NCBI GenBank assembly: GCA_023386135.1
Contig: JAEWKG010000201.1
Span: 1 to 14,527, forward strand
Direction of reading: 5' to 3'
DNA length: 14,527 nucleotides
Source of the DNA: Pseudomonadota bacterium
GTDB lineage: Bacteria > Pseudomonadota > Alphaproteobacteria > Sphingomonadales > Sphingomonadaceae
Shown: positions 1-6,271 of the stretch, in pieces
Layout of the letters: each line of letters starts with the position of its first letter
Position numbering within the stretch: position 1 is the stretch's first letter
Made by a program: the position numbers and the translations under genes
The notes under the pieces: model-generated
Told to the model about the DNA's origin: nothing
Seen by the model: only the letters and a program-made list of their open reading frames with translations
Database searches by the model: none

Positions 1-1
1 C

Positions 2-91
2 GTTCCCCCGTATGTGGTTCTCTATCGCCGTGTAGGCGACGATGTCGTCATCGCCGACATCCGTCACGGGCGCCGGGAGCGCGAAACATGA
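2..91 (+). CDS. RelE/ParE-family toxin, C-terminal fragment (gene begins outside window)
   Basis: This is an open frame entering from the left edge and ending in TGA at 89-91. Its 29 readable residues contain PYVVLYRRVGDDVVIADIRH. That is the typical C-terminal end of RelE/ParE-type toxins of type II toxin-antitoxin modules, where a PY-V-LYR strand is followed by a short V/I-rich strand and an R-H-G-R-x-R-E tail. ParE proteins usually inhibit gyrase and RelE proteins cut mRNA on the ribosome; the fragment cannot say which. The antitoxin is normally just upstream and would lie outside the window. The stop codon overlaps the trmB start as ATGA (88-91), so trmB may be translated by coupling to this gene. 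The family call rests on a short piece only. Confidence 0.72.
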   Translation, partial: VPPYVVLYRRVGDDVVIADIRHGRRERET

Positions 92-801
92 CGGCGCACA
101 GACCCGGCGATCCGACCACGCTCAACCGGCTCTACGGCCGCAGCCAGGGCAAGCCCTTGCGCGCCGGCCAGCAGGCGCTGGTCGACAACCTGCTGCCGCA
201 GATCGCTGTACCGGAGGAGGGCGAGGTCAGCTCGGCGCGGCTGTTCGGCGACGCCAAGGGACATGAGCGGCCCTTGCACTTCGAGATCGGCTTCGGCGGC
301 GGCGAGCATCTGGCCTACCGCGCCGACCTGCTGCCCGATCACGGCTTCATCGGCGCCGAGCCGTTCGTCAACGGGGTCGCGCAGGCGCTGGTCCATGTGC
401 GGGACGGCGGCCTCGCCAACGTCCGCATCCAGCACGGCGACGCGCTGCAGGCGCTCGCCCGCGTGCCCGACGGCGCGCTAACGATGCTCTACCTGCTGCA
501 TCCCGACCCCTGGCCCAAGGCGCGCCACGCCAAGCGGCGAATGATGAACGACGGCCCGGTGCGGATGATCGCCGACAAGCTGAAGCCCGGCGGCGAATTC
601 CGCTTCGGCACCGACCACGCGGTGTATCTACGCCACGCGCTCACGGTGATGCGGCGCTTTACCGCCGAATTCGAATGGGTGGTCGAGGGGCGCTCGAGTT
701 GGGAGAACCGCCCCTCCGGCTGGCCCGAGACCCGCTACGAACACAAGGCCCGGGCCGTGTATGGGCACGAGGTCTGGTATTTTCGGTTTCGGCGGCGGTG
801 A
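88..801 (+). CDS. trmB: tRNA (guanine-N7-)-methyltransferase TrmB
   Basis: TrmB is a cytoplasmic, SAM-dependent enzyme that makes m7G at position 46 in the variable loop of tRNAs. The 237-residue product has the usual family length. The SAM-binding segment HFEIGFGGGEH is at residues 64-74, and GAEPF (89-93) holds the acidic residue at the end of strand 2. The hallmark catalytic and tRNA-binding motif HPDPWPKARHAKRR is at 138-151, and the C-terminal T-R-Y-E motif is at 215-218. The ATG overlaps the stop of an upstream toxin-like gene by four bases; no strong separate ribosome-binding site is seen, which fits coupled translation. Downstream is an AT-richer stretch, so this core gene sits between two accessory-looking pieces. 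Confidence 0.96.
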   Translation: MTAHRPGDPTTLNRLYGRSQGKPLRAGQQALVDNLLPQIAVPEEGEVSSARLFGDAKGHERPLHFEIGFGGGEHLAYRADLLPDHGFIGAEPFVNGVAQALVHVRDGGLANVRIQHGDALQALARVPDGALTMLYLLHPDPWPKARHAKRRMMNDGPVRMIADKLKPGGEFRFGTDHAVYLRHALTVMRRFTAEFEWVVEGRSSWENRPSGWPETRYEHKARAVYGHEVWYFRFRRR

Positions 802-1027
802 GGGGTCGTGTCGGACTCTCGCCGATAGCCACGAATGTCTGGCTTTGGGTGGGAGGCAGACTCATCGCAAGGTGAAGCTGAGTGGTCCTTTGCCCCACCC
901 ACGCATCCAGAAATTCGTTCTAGCGACCCGAATGAGTGTCTCTGAATTTGAGACATGGGTCGTCTGACACAATCAAGTTGGACCCATAATTAGGCCACGA
1001 TTTAAGAAGTTGTGCTAAGCTCACCTG
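802..1027. other. AT-richer intergenic region with short inverted repeats
   Basis: No convincing gene lies here. Base composition falls well below the surroundings: 961-1020 is 26/60 G+C, against 38/60 in 541-600 inside trmB. Three perfect short inverted repeats are visible: tgggtggg/cccaccca (846-853 with 894-901), tgtctc/gagaca (937-942 with 950-955), and atgggtc/gacccat (955-961 with 981-987). None is followed by a T-tract, so I do not call them terminators, although the region lies between two convergent genes. It may be a decayed insert or intergenic repeat; that is inference. Confidence 0.45.
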
Positions 1028-1336
1028 TTACTCAAACACTTCTGCGTCAGAATCTTCTTCCCAACTCTTCCGTAGCTTGTGCCGAAACCAAAGCCAAAAG
1101 AGAAAGGCAGGAATGACGTTCAAGAACCATCCCTCCCAATAAAAACGGTCGGCGGAACCAAGCAAACTCGATAACAGCCCGCTAATGATGTATGCGACGA
1201 GAACAGTTTTTAAAGCCCGCTCGTCAGGGGGAAGCCGGCGAAATGCAAAGAGCTCCACCAGCCAAACGATTATGGCAAATCCCAAAAGTCCGATCAACGT
1301 TTCAATCCCCCGATCAGATCGCGTGGCGCGAAGCAT
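1028..1336 (-). CDS. small membrane protein, unknown family
   Basis: From the ATG at 1336 the product is 102 residues with three likely membrane spans: ETLIGLLGFAIIVWLVELFAF near the N-terminus, LKTVLVAYIISGLLSSLLG in the middle, and WFLNVIPAFLFWLWF near the end. An acidic tail (EEDSDAEVFE) follows. I do not recognise the family. The frame also continues upstream to a TTG at 1394-1396, giving 122 residues with a further semi-hydrophobic segment, before a stop at 1403-1405. Neither start has a good ribosome-binding site: AGGA touches the ATG directly, and GAAGG lies four bases before the TTG. The gene is AT-richer than all its neighbours (1081-1140 is 29/60 G+C), which suggests acquisition by transfer. 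It is convergent with trmB. Confidence 0.6.
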   Translation of the reverse strand: MLRATRSDRGIETLIGLLGFAIIVWLVELFAFRRLPPDERALKTVLVAYIISGLLSSLLGSADRFYWEGWFLNVIPAFLFWLWFRHKLRKSWEEDSDAEVFE

Positions 1337-1457
1337 TCCTAACGATGAGAACGGAATTAAGCTAGTCGAGAAAAGTTGTCCGCACCAGCCGGACAAACGC
1401 CTTCACATATAGCGTCGCCACCGGCGTAGTTGGCGCTTGCTGACAGTATGTTTTTGC

Positions 1458-1955
1458 TCATGCCACAGTTGGAATTGCCGCTCGTATTGGCTCGTGTCCC
1501 CAATGACGCAGCAGGCTTAACACTTCGGAGCCAGCCAACCCCAGCGTGCCCGTGTTCCGCAACGGATGGACATAGATCCGCTCGGCCGTCGCAAGCCCCT
1601 CCTCCAGTACCACCATCACGCTACCCGGCGCGGCGTTGATCATGGCGAGCGGGGTGACCGAACCCGGCGTGATGCCGAGCAGGCGGTGCATATCCTCGGG
1701 CTTGGCGAAGCTCACGCGCTTGCTGCCGATTGCCTGCGGCAGTGCCTTGAGATCAACCCGCGCCTCGGCGGGGACGGTGACCAGCCAGAACGCGCCCCCG
1801 GCGTCCTTCAGAAACAGGTTCTTGGTGTGCGCGCCGGGGAAGCCGGCGTCGAGCTGGCGGCTCTCGGCGACGGTAAACACCGCCGCGTGCTCGTGCTCGG
1901 CGAAGGGAATCGCGAGCGACACGAGGTCGGCCCGCAATCCCGCTTCACCGCGCAC
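1458..1955 (-). CDS. ProXp-ala/YbaK-type aminoacyl-tRNA deacylase (prolyl-tRNA editing protein)
   Basis: This is a free-standing trans-editing domain of the YbaK/PrdX superfamily. Family members hydrolyse tRNA(Pro) mischarged with alanine or cysteine. The 165-residue product is a single domain. HEHAAVFTV is at residues 21-29. GAHTKNLFLKD (41-51) holds the conserved lysine, at position 45 in this numbering. A G-x-x-x-P loop is at 98-102 (GSVTP), and HPLRNTGTLGLAGSEVLSLL is at 130-149. Together these look more like ProXp-ala/PrdX than ProXp-cys, but the exact substrate is inference. The start is GTG at 1953-1955, six bases after the stop (1962-1964) of the VOC gene upstream and in the same frame. 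No clear Shine-Dalgarno is seen, so reinitiation after the VOC gene is likely and the two probably share a transcript. Confidence 0.88.
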   Translation of the reverse strand: MRGEAGLRADLVSLAIPFAEHEHAAVFTVAESRQLDAGFPGAHTKNLFLKDAGGAFWLVTVPAEARVDLKALPQAIGSKRVSFAKPEDMHRLLGITPGSVTPLAMINAAPGSVMVVLEEGLATAERIYVHPLRNTGTLGLAGSEVLSLLRHWGHEPIRAAIPTVA

Positions 1956-1961
1956 GGACGA

Positions 1962-2336
1962 TTACTGCTGGATGCGGTGCAGCGCGCAGAGTTTGTTGCC
2001 GTCAGGATCGCGCAGGTAGGCGAGGTACATGCCCGAGCCCGGACGCTCGCCCGGCGGATCCTCGATCGCGGTGCCGCCATTCTCGGTGCCCGCCTTGTGC
2101 CAGGCGTCGGCCTGTTCGGGGTTCATCGCGAAACCGATCGTGCTGCCGTTGCCGGCGGTCGCGGGCTTGCCGTCGATCGGCTGCGTCACCAGGAACGCGC
2201 CGCCGTTGTGGAGGTACATCAGGCGGCCCTTGTCGTCCTTGATCCCCTCGCGCCCGCCGATCGCCTTGAAGGTCGCGTCGTAGAACTGCTTCGACCGGTC
2301 GATGTCGTTCGATCCGACCATCATGTGACTGTACAT
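1962..2336 (-). CDS. VOC-fold protein (glyoxalase/dioxygenase superfamily), copy 1
   Basis: The 124-residue product is one VOC module made of two beta-alpha-beta-beta-beta repeats. SHMMVGSNDIDRSKQFYDA (residues 3-21) forms the first strand and helix, and YLAYLRDPDGNKL (104-116) is the classical closing strand. Superfamily members include glyoxalase I, extradiol dioxygenases and fosfomycin or bleomycin resistance proteins. Here only the first-strand His4 matches the usual metal ligands. The second-repeat position reads TIGFA instead of a His, and the final Glu position reads NKLCAL. Standard glyoxalase I activity is therefore doubtful; the substrate is unknown. The start at 2336 is fixed by an excellent ribosome-binding site at 2341-2350. 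It is roughly 55% identical by eye to the VOC gene just upstream and probably forms an operon with it and with the editing deacylase. Confidence 0.88.
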   Translation of the reverse strand: MYSHMMVGSNDIDRSKQFYDATFKAIGGREGIKDDKGRLMYLHNGGAFLVTQPIDGKPATAGNGSTIGFAMNPEQADAWHKAGTENGGTAIEDPPGERPGSGMYLAYLRDPDGNKLCALHRIQQ

Positions 2337-2340
2337 GGCT

Positions 2341-2350
2341 TCTCCTCCTT
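2341..2350 (-). promoter_or_regulatory. strong ribosome-binding site of VOC copy 1
   Basis: On the minus strand this reads AAGGAGGAGA, four bases before the ATG at 2336. It is the best Shine-Dalgarno sequence in the window, clearly stronger than that of the paralogue upstream (AGAGGA, 2789-2794). Copy 1 may therefore be translated more strongly. Confidence 0.8.
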
Positions 2351-2399
2351 ATCGGTCCCTGTTTGAAACCATTCCGGGCTGGCAATCAACCGCGTTTCG

Positions 2400-2783
2400 T
2401 CACGACACGCGGTAGAATCCGCACAGCTTGTTGCCCGCGGGATCGCGCAGGTAGGCAAGGTAGAGCACGCGCCCGCCGGTCGCGTTGCGCAATCCAGGCG
2501 GGTCCTCGATGTCGGTGCCCCCCGCCGCCACGCCGGCAGCGTGCCATGCGTCGACCTCCTCGGGCGAATGCGCGAGGAAGCCGAGCGTCGCGCCGTTGGC
2601 GCCGGTTGCGGGCTCGCCGTTGAGCGGCGTGCGGATGACGAAGCGGCTGCCGGCGTGCTCGTAGACGATGCGCCCGATTTCGTCGATCGCACCCTCCGGC
2701 CCGCCGAGCGCCTGGATCGTCGCGTCGTAGAAGCGCTTGGCCGCCGGAATATCATCGGCGCCGAGCATGACGTGGCTAAACAT
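2400..2783 (-). CDS. VOC-fold protein, copy 2 (tandem paralogue)
   Basis: The product is 127 residues with the same architecture as the VOC gene downstream. SHVMLGADDIPAAKRFYDAT is at 3-22, TDIEDPPG at 90-97 and YLAYLRDPAGNKLCGF at 108-123. As in copy 1, the first-strand His4 is present, but the other usual metal-ligand positions are replaced (TLGF in the second repeat, Cys/Gly where the final Glu is expected). Both copies therefore probably belong to a subfamily without the canonical glyoxalase metal site. The start is supported by AGAGGA five bases before the ATG. A 60-base gap separates it from copy 1, so the pair looks like a tandem duplication within one transcript. It is the first gene of the minus-strand cluster and is divergent from the lipoprotein gene at 2863. 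Confidence 0.88.
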   Translation of the reverse strand: MFSHVMLGADDIPAAKRFYDATIQALGGPEGAIDEIGRIVYEHAGSRFVIRTPLNGEPATGANGATLGFLAHSPEEVDAWHAAGVAAGGTDIEDPPGLRNATGGRVLYLAYLRDPAGNKLCGFYRVS

Positions 2784-2821
2784 GGGATCCTCTCTTCGCG
2801 GTGAGTGCCGACCTTGCGCCG

Positions 2822-2840
2822 GGTTGACCGGACGTCAACC
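2822..2840. promoter_or_regulatory. perfect 7-bp inverted repeat between divergent genes (possible operator)
   Basis: The arms are ggttgac (2822-2828) and gtcaacc (2834-2840), separated by cggac. The site lies midway in the 79-base space between the VOC cluster (-) and the DUF1963 lipoprotein gene (+). It offers TTGAC on both strands, so it could overlap -35 elements in both directions; I see no convincing -10 on either. The size (19 bp dyad) suits a TetR/MarR-like regulator, but none is encoded nearby. The repeat itself is seen directly; its role is inference. Confidence 0.5.
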
Positions 2841-2862
2841 GCTTAGGACTACGACGGCGCCG

Positions 2863-3783
2863 ATGCGCCTTGTTGCCCTTTTACTCGCGCTGGCAATCGC
2901 TGCCTGCTCCCCGCCGGCCGCGGAGGGGCCGCCCGGCGGAGGCGAGCCGCCGCGCCCTGCCTCCACTCGGCTCAGCGACGCGCCGCCCTATCCCGCCGCC
3001 GACCCCGCGCTCGCCAAGGCCTATCGCGCGTGGCGGGCGAAGAATGCGCTGCCCGCTGTCGACCTCAGCCCGGCGGGGCCCGCGCAAATCGCTCCGGGCG
3101 GCAATCGGATCGGCGGACCGGTGTGGCTCGCCGCCGGCGAGGCGTGGCCGGCCGATCGCAAGGGCAAGCCGATGATCTTCCTCGCGCAGGTCGATTTCGG
3201 CGCCATGCCGCGTTTACCCGACTATCCGAAATCGGGCGTGCTGCAGTTCTTCGTGGCCCACGACGAGATGTACGGCGCCGATTTCCAGCGGCCGGAGAAG
3301 AGCGACTTTAGGGTCATCTGGCGCCCGGCCTTCGCCCCCGGCGGGCGCATGCAGCACAACCTGCTGCACAAGGGCGCCATTGTCGGCCTCGATTCCCCGC
3401 TCGAGGGCAAGTCCTCGCTGACTGGTGTGGCGCTGGCGCCGCGCCGAACGACCCGAATGCCGACCTACAACGACTGGAAGTTCGTCCGAGATTTTACCGC
3501 GCTTTACAACCGGAACGGGTGGGGCCGGCTCAATGCGCTGCTCGACGCCCACTTCGCCGAGGAACCCGAGGTGCATCACGTCGGCGGGCACCCCGAGTTC
3601 GTGCAGGACGACTGGCGCATGTTCCGGCCCGAATACCGCAAGGCGGACCGGGTGCTGCTCAACCTGTGGAGCGACAAGACCCTGATGTGGGGCGACGCGG
3701 GCCAGGGCCAGTTCCTGATCGCGCGCGAAGACCTGCTGAAGCGCGACTTCAGCAAAGTCTGGTATCAGTGGGATTGCAGCTAG
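2863..3783 (+). CDS. lipoprotein with DUF1963 (YwqG-like) domain
   Basis: From the ATG at 2863 the product is 306 residues. It begins with a lipoprotein signal, MRLVALLLALAIAAC, with the lipidated Cys at residue 15, then a Pro/Gly-rich linker to about residue 45. The rest looks like DUF1963, named after Bacillus YwqG. Supporting segments are PMIFLAQVDFGAMPRLPDYP (103-122), SGVLQFFVAHDEMYGADF (124-141), GGHPEFVQDD (241-250) and MWGDAGQGQFLI (275-286), and it ends in YQWDCS. The function of DUF1963 is not established. Most relatives I know lack a signal sequence, so an exported, membrane-anchored version is unusual. A longer frame reaches back to 2737, but it would overlap the VOC gene and bury the signal peptide, so 2863 is preferred. 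It is convergent with the aldehyde dehydrogenase, 14 bases away. Confidence 0.85.
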   Translation: MRLVALLLALAIAACSPPAAEGPPGGGEPPRPASTRLSDAPPYPAADPALAKAYRAWRAKNALPAVDLSPAGPAQIAPGGNRIGGPVWLAAGEAWPADRKGKPMIFLAQVDFGAMPRLPDYPKSGVLQFFVAHDEMYGADFQRPEKSDFRVIWRPAFAPGGRMQHNLLHKGAIVGLDSPLEGKSSLTGVALAPRRTTRMPTYNDWKFVRDFTALYNRNGWGRLNALLDAHFAEEPEVHHVGGHPEFVQDDWRMFRPEYRKADRVLLNLWSDKTLMWGDAGQGQFLIAREDLLKRDFSKVWYQWDCS

Positions 3784-3797
3784 CGCGCAGTAGCGTT

Positions 3798-5228
3798 TCA
3801 GGCCTCGTGCACGGTCTTGGGCACCATGCACGCCATCACGCCCTCGCGCCCGTCCTCGCTGCCGTAGCCCGACCACTTGACCCCGCCGAACGGCGAGTCG
3901 GCGGCCGAGACGCTGCCGGTGTCGAGCGCCAGCATGCCCGTCTCGACCTCGGCGGCGAGGCGGCGGCGGCGGCCGGCGTCCCTGGTCCAGGCGTAGGCGG
4001 CGAGGCCGTAGGGCAGGCGGTTGGCCTCGGCGATCATCGCCTCCTCACCCGCCATCGGGTTGAGGATCGCGACCGGGCCGAACGGCTCATCGTTCATGAT
4101 CGCCGCCTCGGTGGGCACCTCGGCGAGCACGGTCGGCTGGTGGAAGAACCCCTGGTTGCCGATCCGCTCCCCGCCGGTGAGCACTTGCCCGCCGTGCTCG
4201 CGCGCGTCGCCGATGAGTTGCTCCATCCGCTGCAACCCGCGGTCGCTCGCCATCGGGCCCATCGCGGTGTCGGCGTCGAACCCGCTGCCGACCTTGATCG
4301 CCTTGGTCCGCCGGGCGAAGCCGTCGCGGAAGCGCTCGTAGACCGGCTGCTCGATCAGGAAGCGGGTCGGGCTGACGCAGACCTGGCCGGCGTTGCGGAA
4401 GGCGTTGGCGGCCATCGTGTCGAGTGCCGCGTCGATGTCGGCGTCGGCGAACACCAGCACCGGGGCGTGCCCGCCGAGCTCCATTGTCGCGATCTTGAGG
4501 TCGTCGGCCGCAAGCTTGGCAAGGTGCTTGCCGACCGCAGTCGAGCCGGTGAAGGTCACTTTGCGGATGATGGGCGAGGCGAGGAGGTGGGTGCTGACCT
4601 GGTCGGGCACGCCGAACACGCACTGCACCGCGTCGCCCGGCACACCCGCGTCGATGCAGGCCTGCACCAGCGCGAGGCCGGCCGAGGGCGTCTCTTCCGA
4701 TGGCTTGACGATCACCGAGCAGCCGGCGGCAAGCGCGCCGCCGATCTTGCGCATGACGTTGAGCGAGGGGAAGTTCCAGGCCGCGAACCCGGCGACCGGA
4801 CCGACCGGGTGGTATTGCACCTCCACCCGCTGGCCCGCCGGACGGACTAGCGTGCGGCCGTAGGTGCGCTTGATCTCCTGTGCGTAGAATTCGAGCAGCA
4901 TGGCGGAATAGACCGTCTCGCCGATCGCTTCCTTCAGGGGCTTGCCCTGCTCGCGGGTGAGCGCCTCGCCGATGGCGGGAGCGCGCTCGCGGATCAGCGC
5001 GGCGGCCTTGAGCAGCACCGCGGTGCGCTGGTCGGGCGAAGTGTCGCGCCAGGTCTTGAAGCCGCGGCTCGCCGCCTCGAGCGCGCGGTCGAGATCGGCG
5101 GCGGTGGCATGCGGGACGCTGCCGATCGCTTCACCGGTGGCGGGATCGAGGATGTCCGCGCTGTCGCGCCCCTCCCCGGTCAGCGCCTCGCCGGCGATCA
5201 ACAGGGTGCAAGCGGGATGGTCGGCCAT
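3798..5228 (-). CDS. NAD(P)-dependent aldehyde dehydrogenase, succinate-semialdehyde dehydrogenase-like
   Basis: This soluble enzyme of the ALDH superfamily oxidises an aldehyde to the acid with NAD(P). The 476-residue product has the standard length and a complete active site: AAWNFPSLNVMRKIGGALAAG (149-169) with Asn152, VKPSEETP (174-181) with cofactor-binding Lys175, FTGST (226-230), MELGGHAPVLVF (249-260) with general base Glu250, and NAGQVC (279-284) with nucleophile Cys284. The segment EQGKPLKEAIGE (93-104) and the overall pattern resemble the GabD/succinate-semialdehyde branch. Other aldehydes are possible, since no GABA or glutarate genes are adjacent. The start is set at 5228 because AAGGAGA lies five bases upstream; a further ATG at 5244-5246 lies upstream of this ribosome-binding site and is unlikely to be used. 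Confidence 0.92.
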   Translation of the reverse strand: MADHPACTLLIAGEALTGEGRDSADILDPATGEAIGSVPHATAADLDRALEAASRGFKTWRDTSPDQRTAVLLKAAALIRERAPAIGEALTREQGKPLKEAIGETVYSAMLLEFYAQEIKRTYGRTLVRPAGQRVEVQYHPVGPVAGFAAWNFPSLNVMRKIGGALAAGCSVIVKPSEETPSAGLALVQACIDAGVPGDAVQCVFGVPDQVSTHLLASPIIRKVTFTGSTAVGKHLAKLAADDLKIATMELGGHAPVLVFADADIDAALDTMAANAFRNAGQVCVSPTRFLIEQPVYERFRDGFARRTKAIKVGSGFDADTAMGPMASDRGLQRMEQLIGDAREHGGQVLTGGERIGNQGFFHQPTVLAEVPTEAAIMNDEPFGPVAILNPMAGEEAMIAEANRLPYGLAAYAWTRDAGRRRRLAAEVETGMLALDTGSVSAADSPFGGVKWSGYGSEDGREGVMACMVPKTVHEA

Positions 5229-5233
5229 GGGAG

Positions 5234-5240
5234 TCTCCTT
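5234..5240 (-). promoter_or_regulatory. ribosome-binding site deciding the aldehyde dehydrogenase start
   Basis: On the minus strand it reads AAGGAGA, followed by CTCCC and the ATG at 5226-5228. An in-frame ATG at 5244-5246 would place this site inside the coding region, so the shorter start is preferred. Confidence 0.75.
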
Positions 5241-5321
5241 TGCCATCCGCGTTGGCGCGCGCCCGCCGACGCGTCAATGCGGTCTGGCGCGGTTCAGCAT
5301 CGCGCGGCTAAGCGCCGGTCC

Positions 5322-5687
5322 ATGATCATCCGCACGCTCGCCCTCGCCCTGCTCCTGTCCGCTCCCGCTGTTGCCCAGACCGCGCCCGAGCAGGGACCGC
5401 CCGCGCCGCTGTCGCTGCAGCAATCGACCGCGCTAAAGTGCTCGGCCGCGTTCGCGCTGGGCGCGGCGATGCAGGCGCGTGGGCAAGGCAAGGAGTGGGC
5501 GCCGCTGCTGCCGCGCGGGCGTGAATTCATGGTCCGCACCTCGGCGCAGGTCATGGACGACACCGGGCGCAGCCGCGACCAGGTCGCCGCCGAGCTGACC
5601 GAGCAGGCGCGCGTGCTGGGCGAGCCCGGCGCCCTCGCCGCGGCGATGCCGCCGTGCCTGCTGCTGCTCGACGCATCGGGGCTCTAG
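5322..5687 (+). CDS. secreted small protein of unknown function with two cysteines
   Basis: The product is 121 residues with a Sec signal peptide (MIIRTLALALLLSAPAVAQ, probable cut after residue 18), so it should be periplasmic. The mature part has a short Pro-rich segment, then helices: LQQSTALKCSAAFALGAAMQ (32-51), LLPRGREFMVRTSAQVMDD (62-80) and SRDQVAAELTEQARVLG (84-100). It ends in PPCLLLLDASGL. Cys40 and Cys112 are the only cysteines and could form a disulfide. I recognise the general type from sphingomonad genomes but know no function or name. The start at 5322 directly precedes the signal peptide; no strong ribosome-binding site is visible. It is divergent from the aldehyde dehydrogenase with 93 bases between the starts. 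Confidence 0.8.
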   Translation: MIIRTLALALLLSAPAVAQTAPEQGPPAPLSLQQSTALKCSAAFALGAAMQARGQGKEWAPLLPRGREFMVRTSAQVMDDTGRSRDQVAAELTEQARVLGEPGALAAAMPPCLLLLDASGL

Positions 5688-5778
5688 CGCGGCGAACCGA
5701 GCATCGCGTTCAGCGCGGGGCAAGCGCCGGCCCCTACAATTCCGCGGTTTCGTGATCCGAATCGACGAGGTTTTCGCC

Positions 5779-6204
5779 ATGCGCCTGATCGCCATGACCG
5801 CCGTAATCGCCGCGCTCGCCGCGCCCATTCCCGCGTTCGCGCAGGACCGCACCGAGGAAGACGCCGCGCGGGTCGCCGATACGCTGGGCAATCCCGCGGT
5901 GCAGGAAGGTATTGCGAACGGCGTCGCCGCCGCGAGCGAAGCTCTGCTCGACGTGCCGCTCGCCCCGCTGGCGCGCGCCGTGGCGCGGGCCTCGGGCGAA
6001 GACGAGCGCGACATCGATCCCAATATGACCCTGCGCGACGTCTCGCCCGAGACGCAGAACCTGCCCGAGGAAATCCACCGCGCCCTTCCGCGCGCGATGG
6101 GCGCGATGGCGGGCATGGCCGGCGGCGTGTCGGAAATGATCCCCGCGCTGCGCGAGGCCGCCCGCCGGATGAAGGACGCGGTCGACCGCGCTGGCACATA
6201 CTGA
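5779..6204 (+). CDS. secreted small helical protein of unknown function
   Basis: From the ATG at 5779 the product is 141 residues. It has a Sec signal peptide (MRLIAMTAVIAALAAPIPAFA, cut about residue 21) and a mature part of amphipathic helices rich in Ala, Arg, Glu and Met. The segments NPAVQEGIANGVAAASEALL (38-57) and ALPRAMGAMAGMAGGVSEM (102-120) stand out; the second is Gly/Ala/Met-rich and could be a helical hairpin or membrane-associated piece. There are no cysteines. An upstream GTG at 5752 in the same frame would bury the signal, and GACGAGG lies eight bases before 5779, so the ATG is preferred. It follows the other secreted protein by 91 bases on the same strand. I assign no function. 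Confidence 0.78.
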   Translation: MRLIAMTAVIAALAAPIPAFAQDRTEEDAARVADTLGNPAVQEGIANGVAAASEALLDVPLAPLARAVARASGEDERDIDPNMTLRDVSPETQNLPEEIHRALPRAMGAMAGMAGGVSEMIPALREAARRMKDAVDRAGTY

Positions 6205-6271
6205 TTTTTCGGCCCTAACGCCGTCTCTCGGCCATAGATTTGCGCCTGCCGCTGGTGCATGACCGGCGGCC

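Noticed and set aside
1566..2366. 266-codon open frame on the plus strand opposite the VOC/deacylase cluster
   Set aside because: It is antisense to three genes with clear family motifs, and shows shadow-type composition only.
3519..4850. 443-codon open frame on the plus strand
   Set aside because: It runs across the end of the DUF1963 lipoprotein gene and lies antisense to the aldehyde dehydrogenase. Its composition is the Arg/Gly/Ala/Val/His-rich shadow typical of high-GC DNA, with no motif.
5717..5734. ggggc/gcccc hairpin after the first small secreted protein gene
   Set aside because: The stem has only five pairs and no T-tract follows; expected by chance in DNA this GC-rich.
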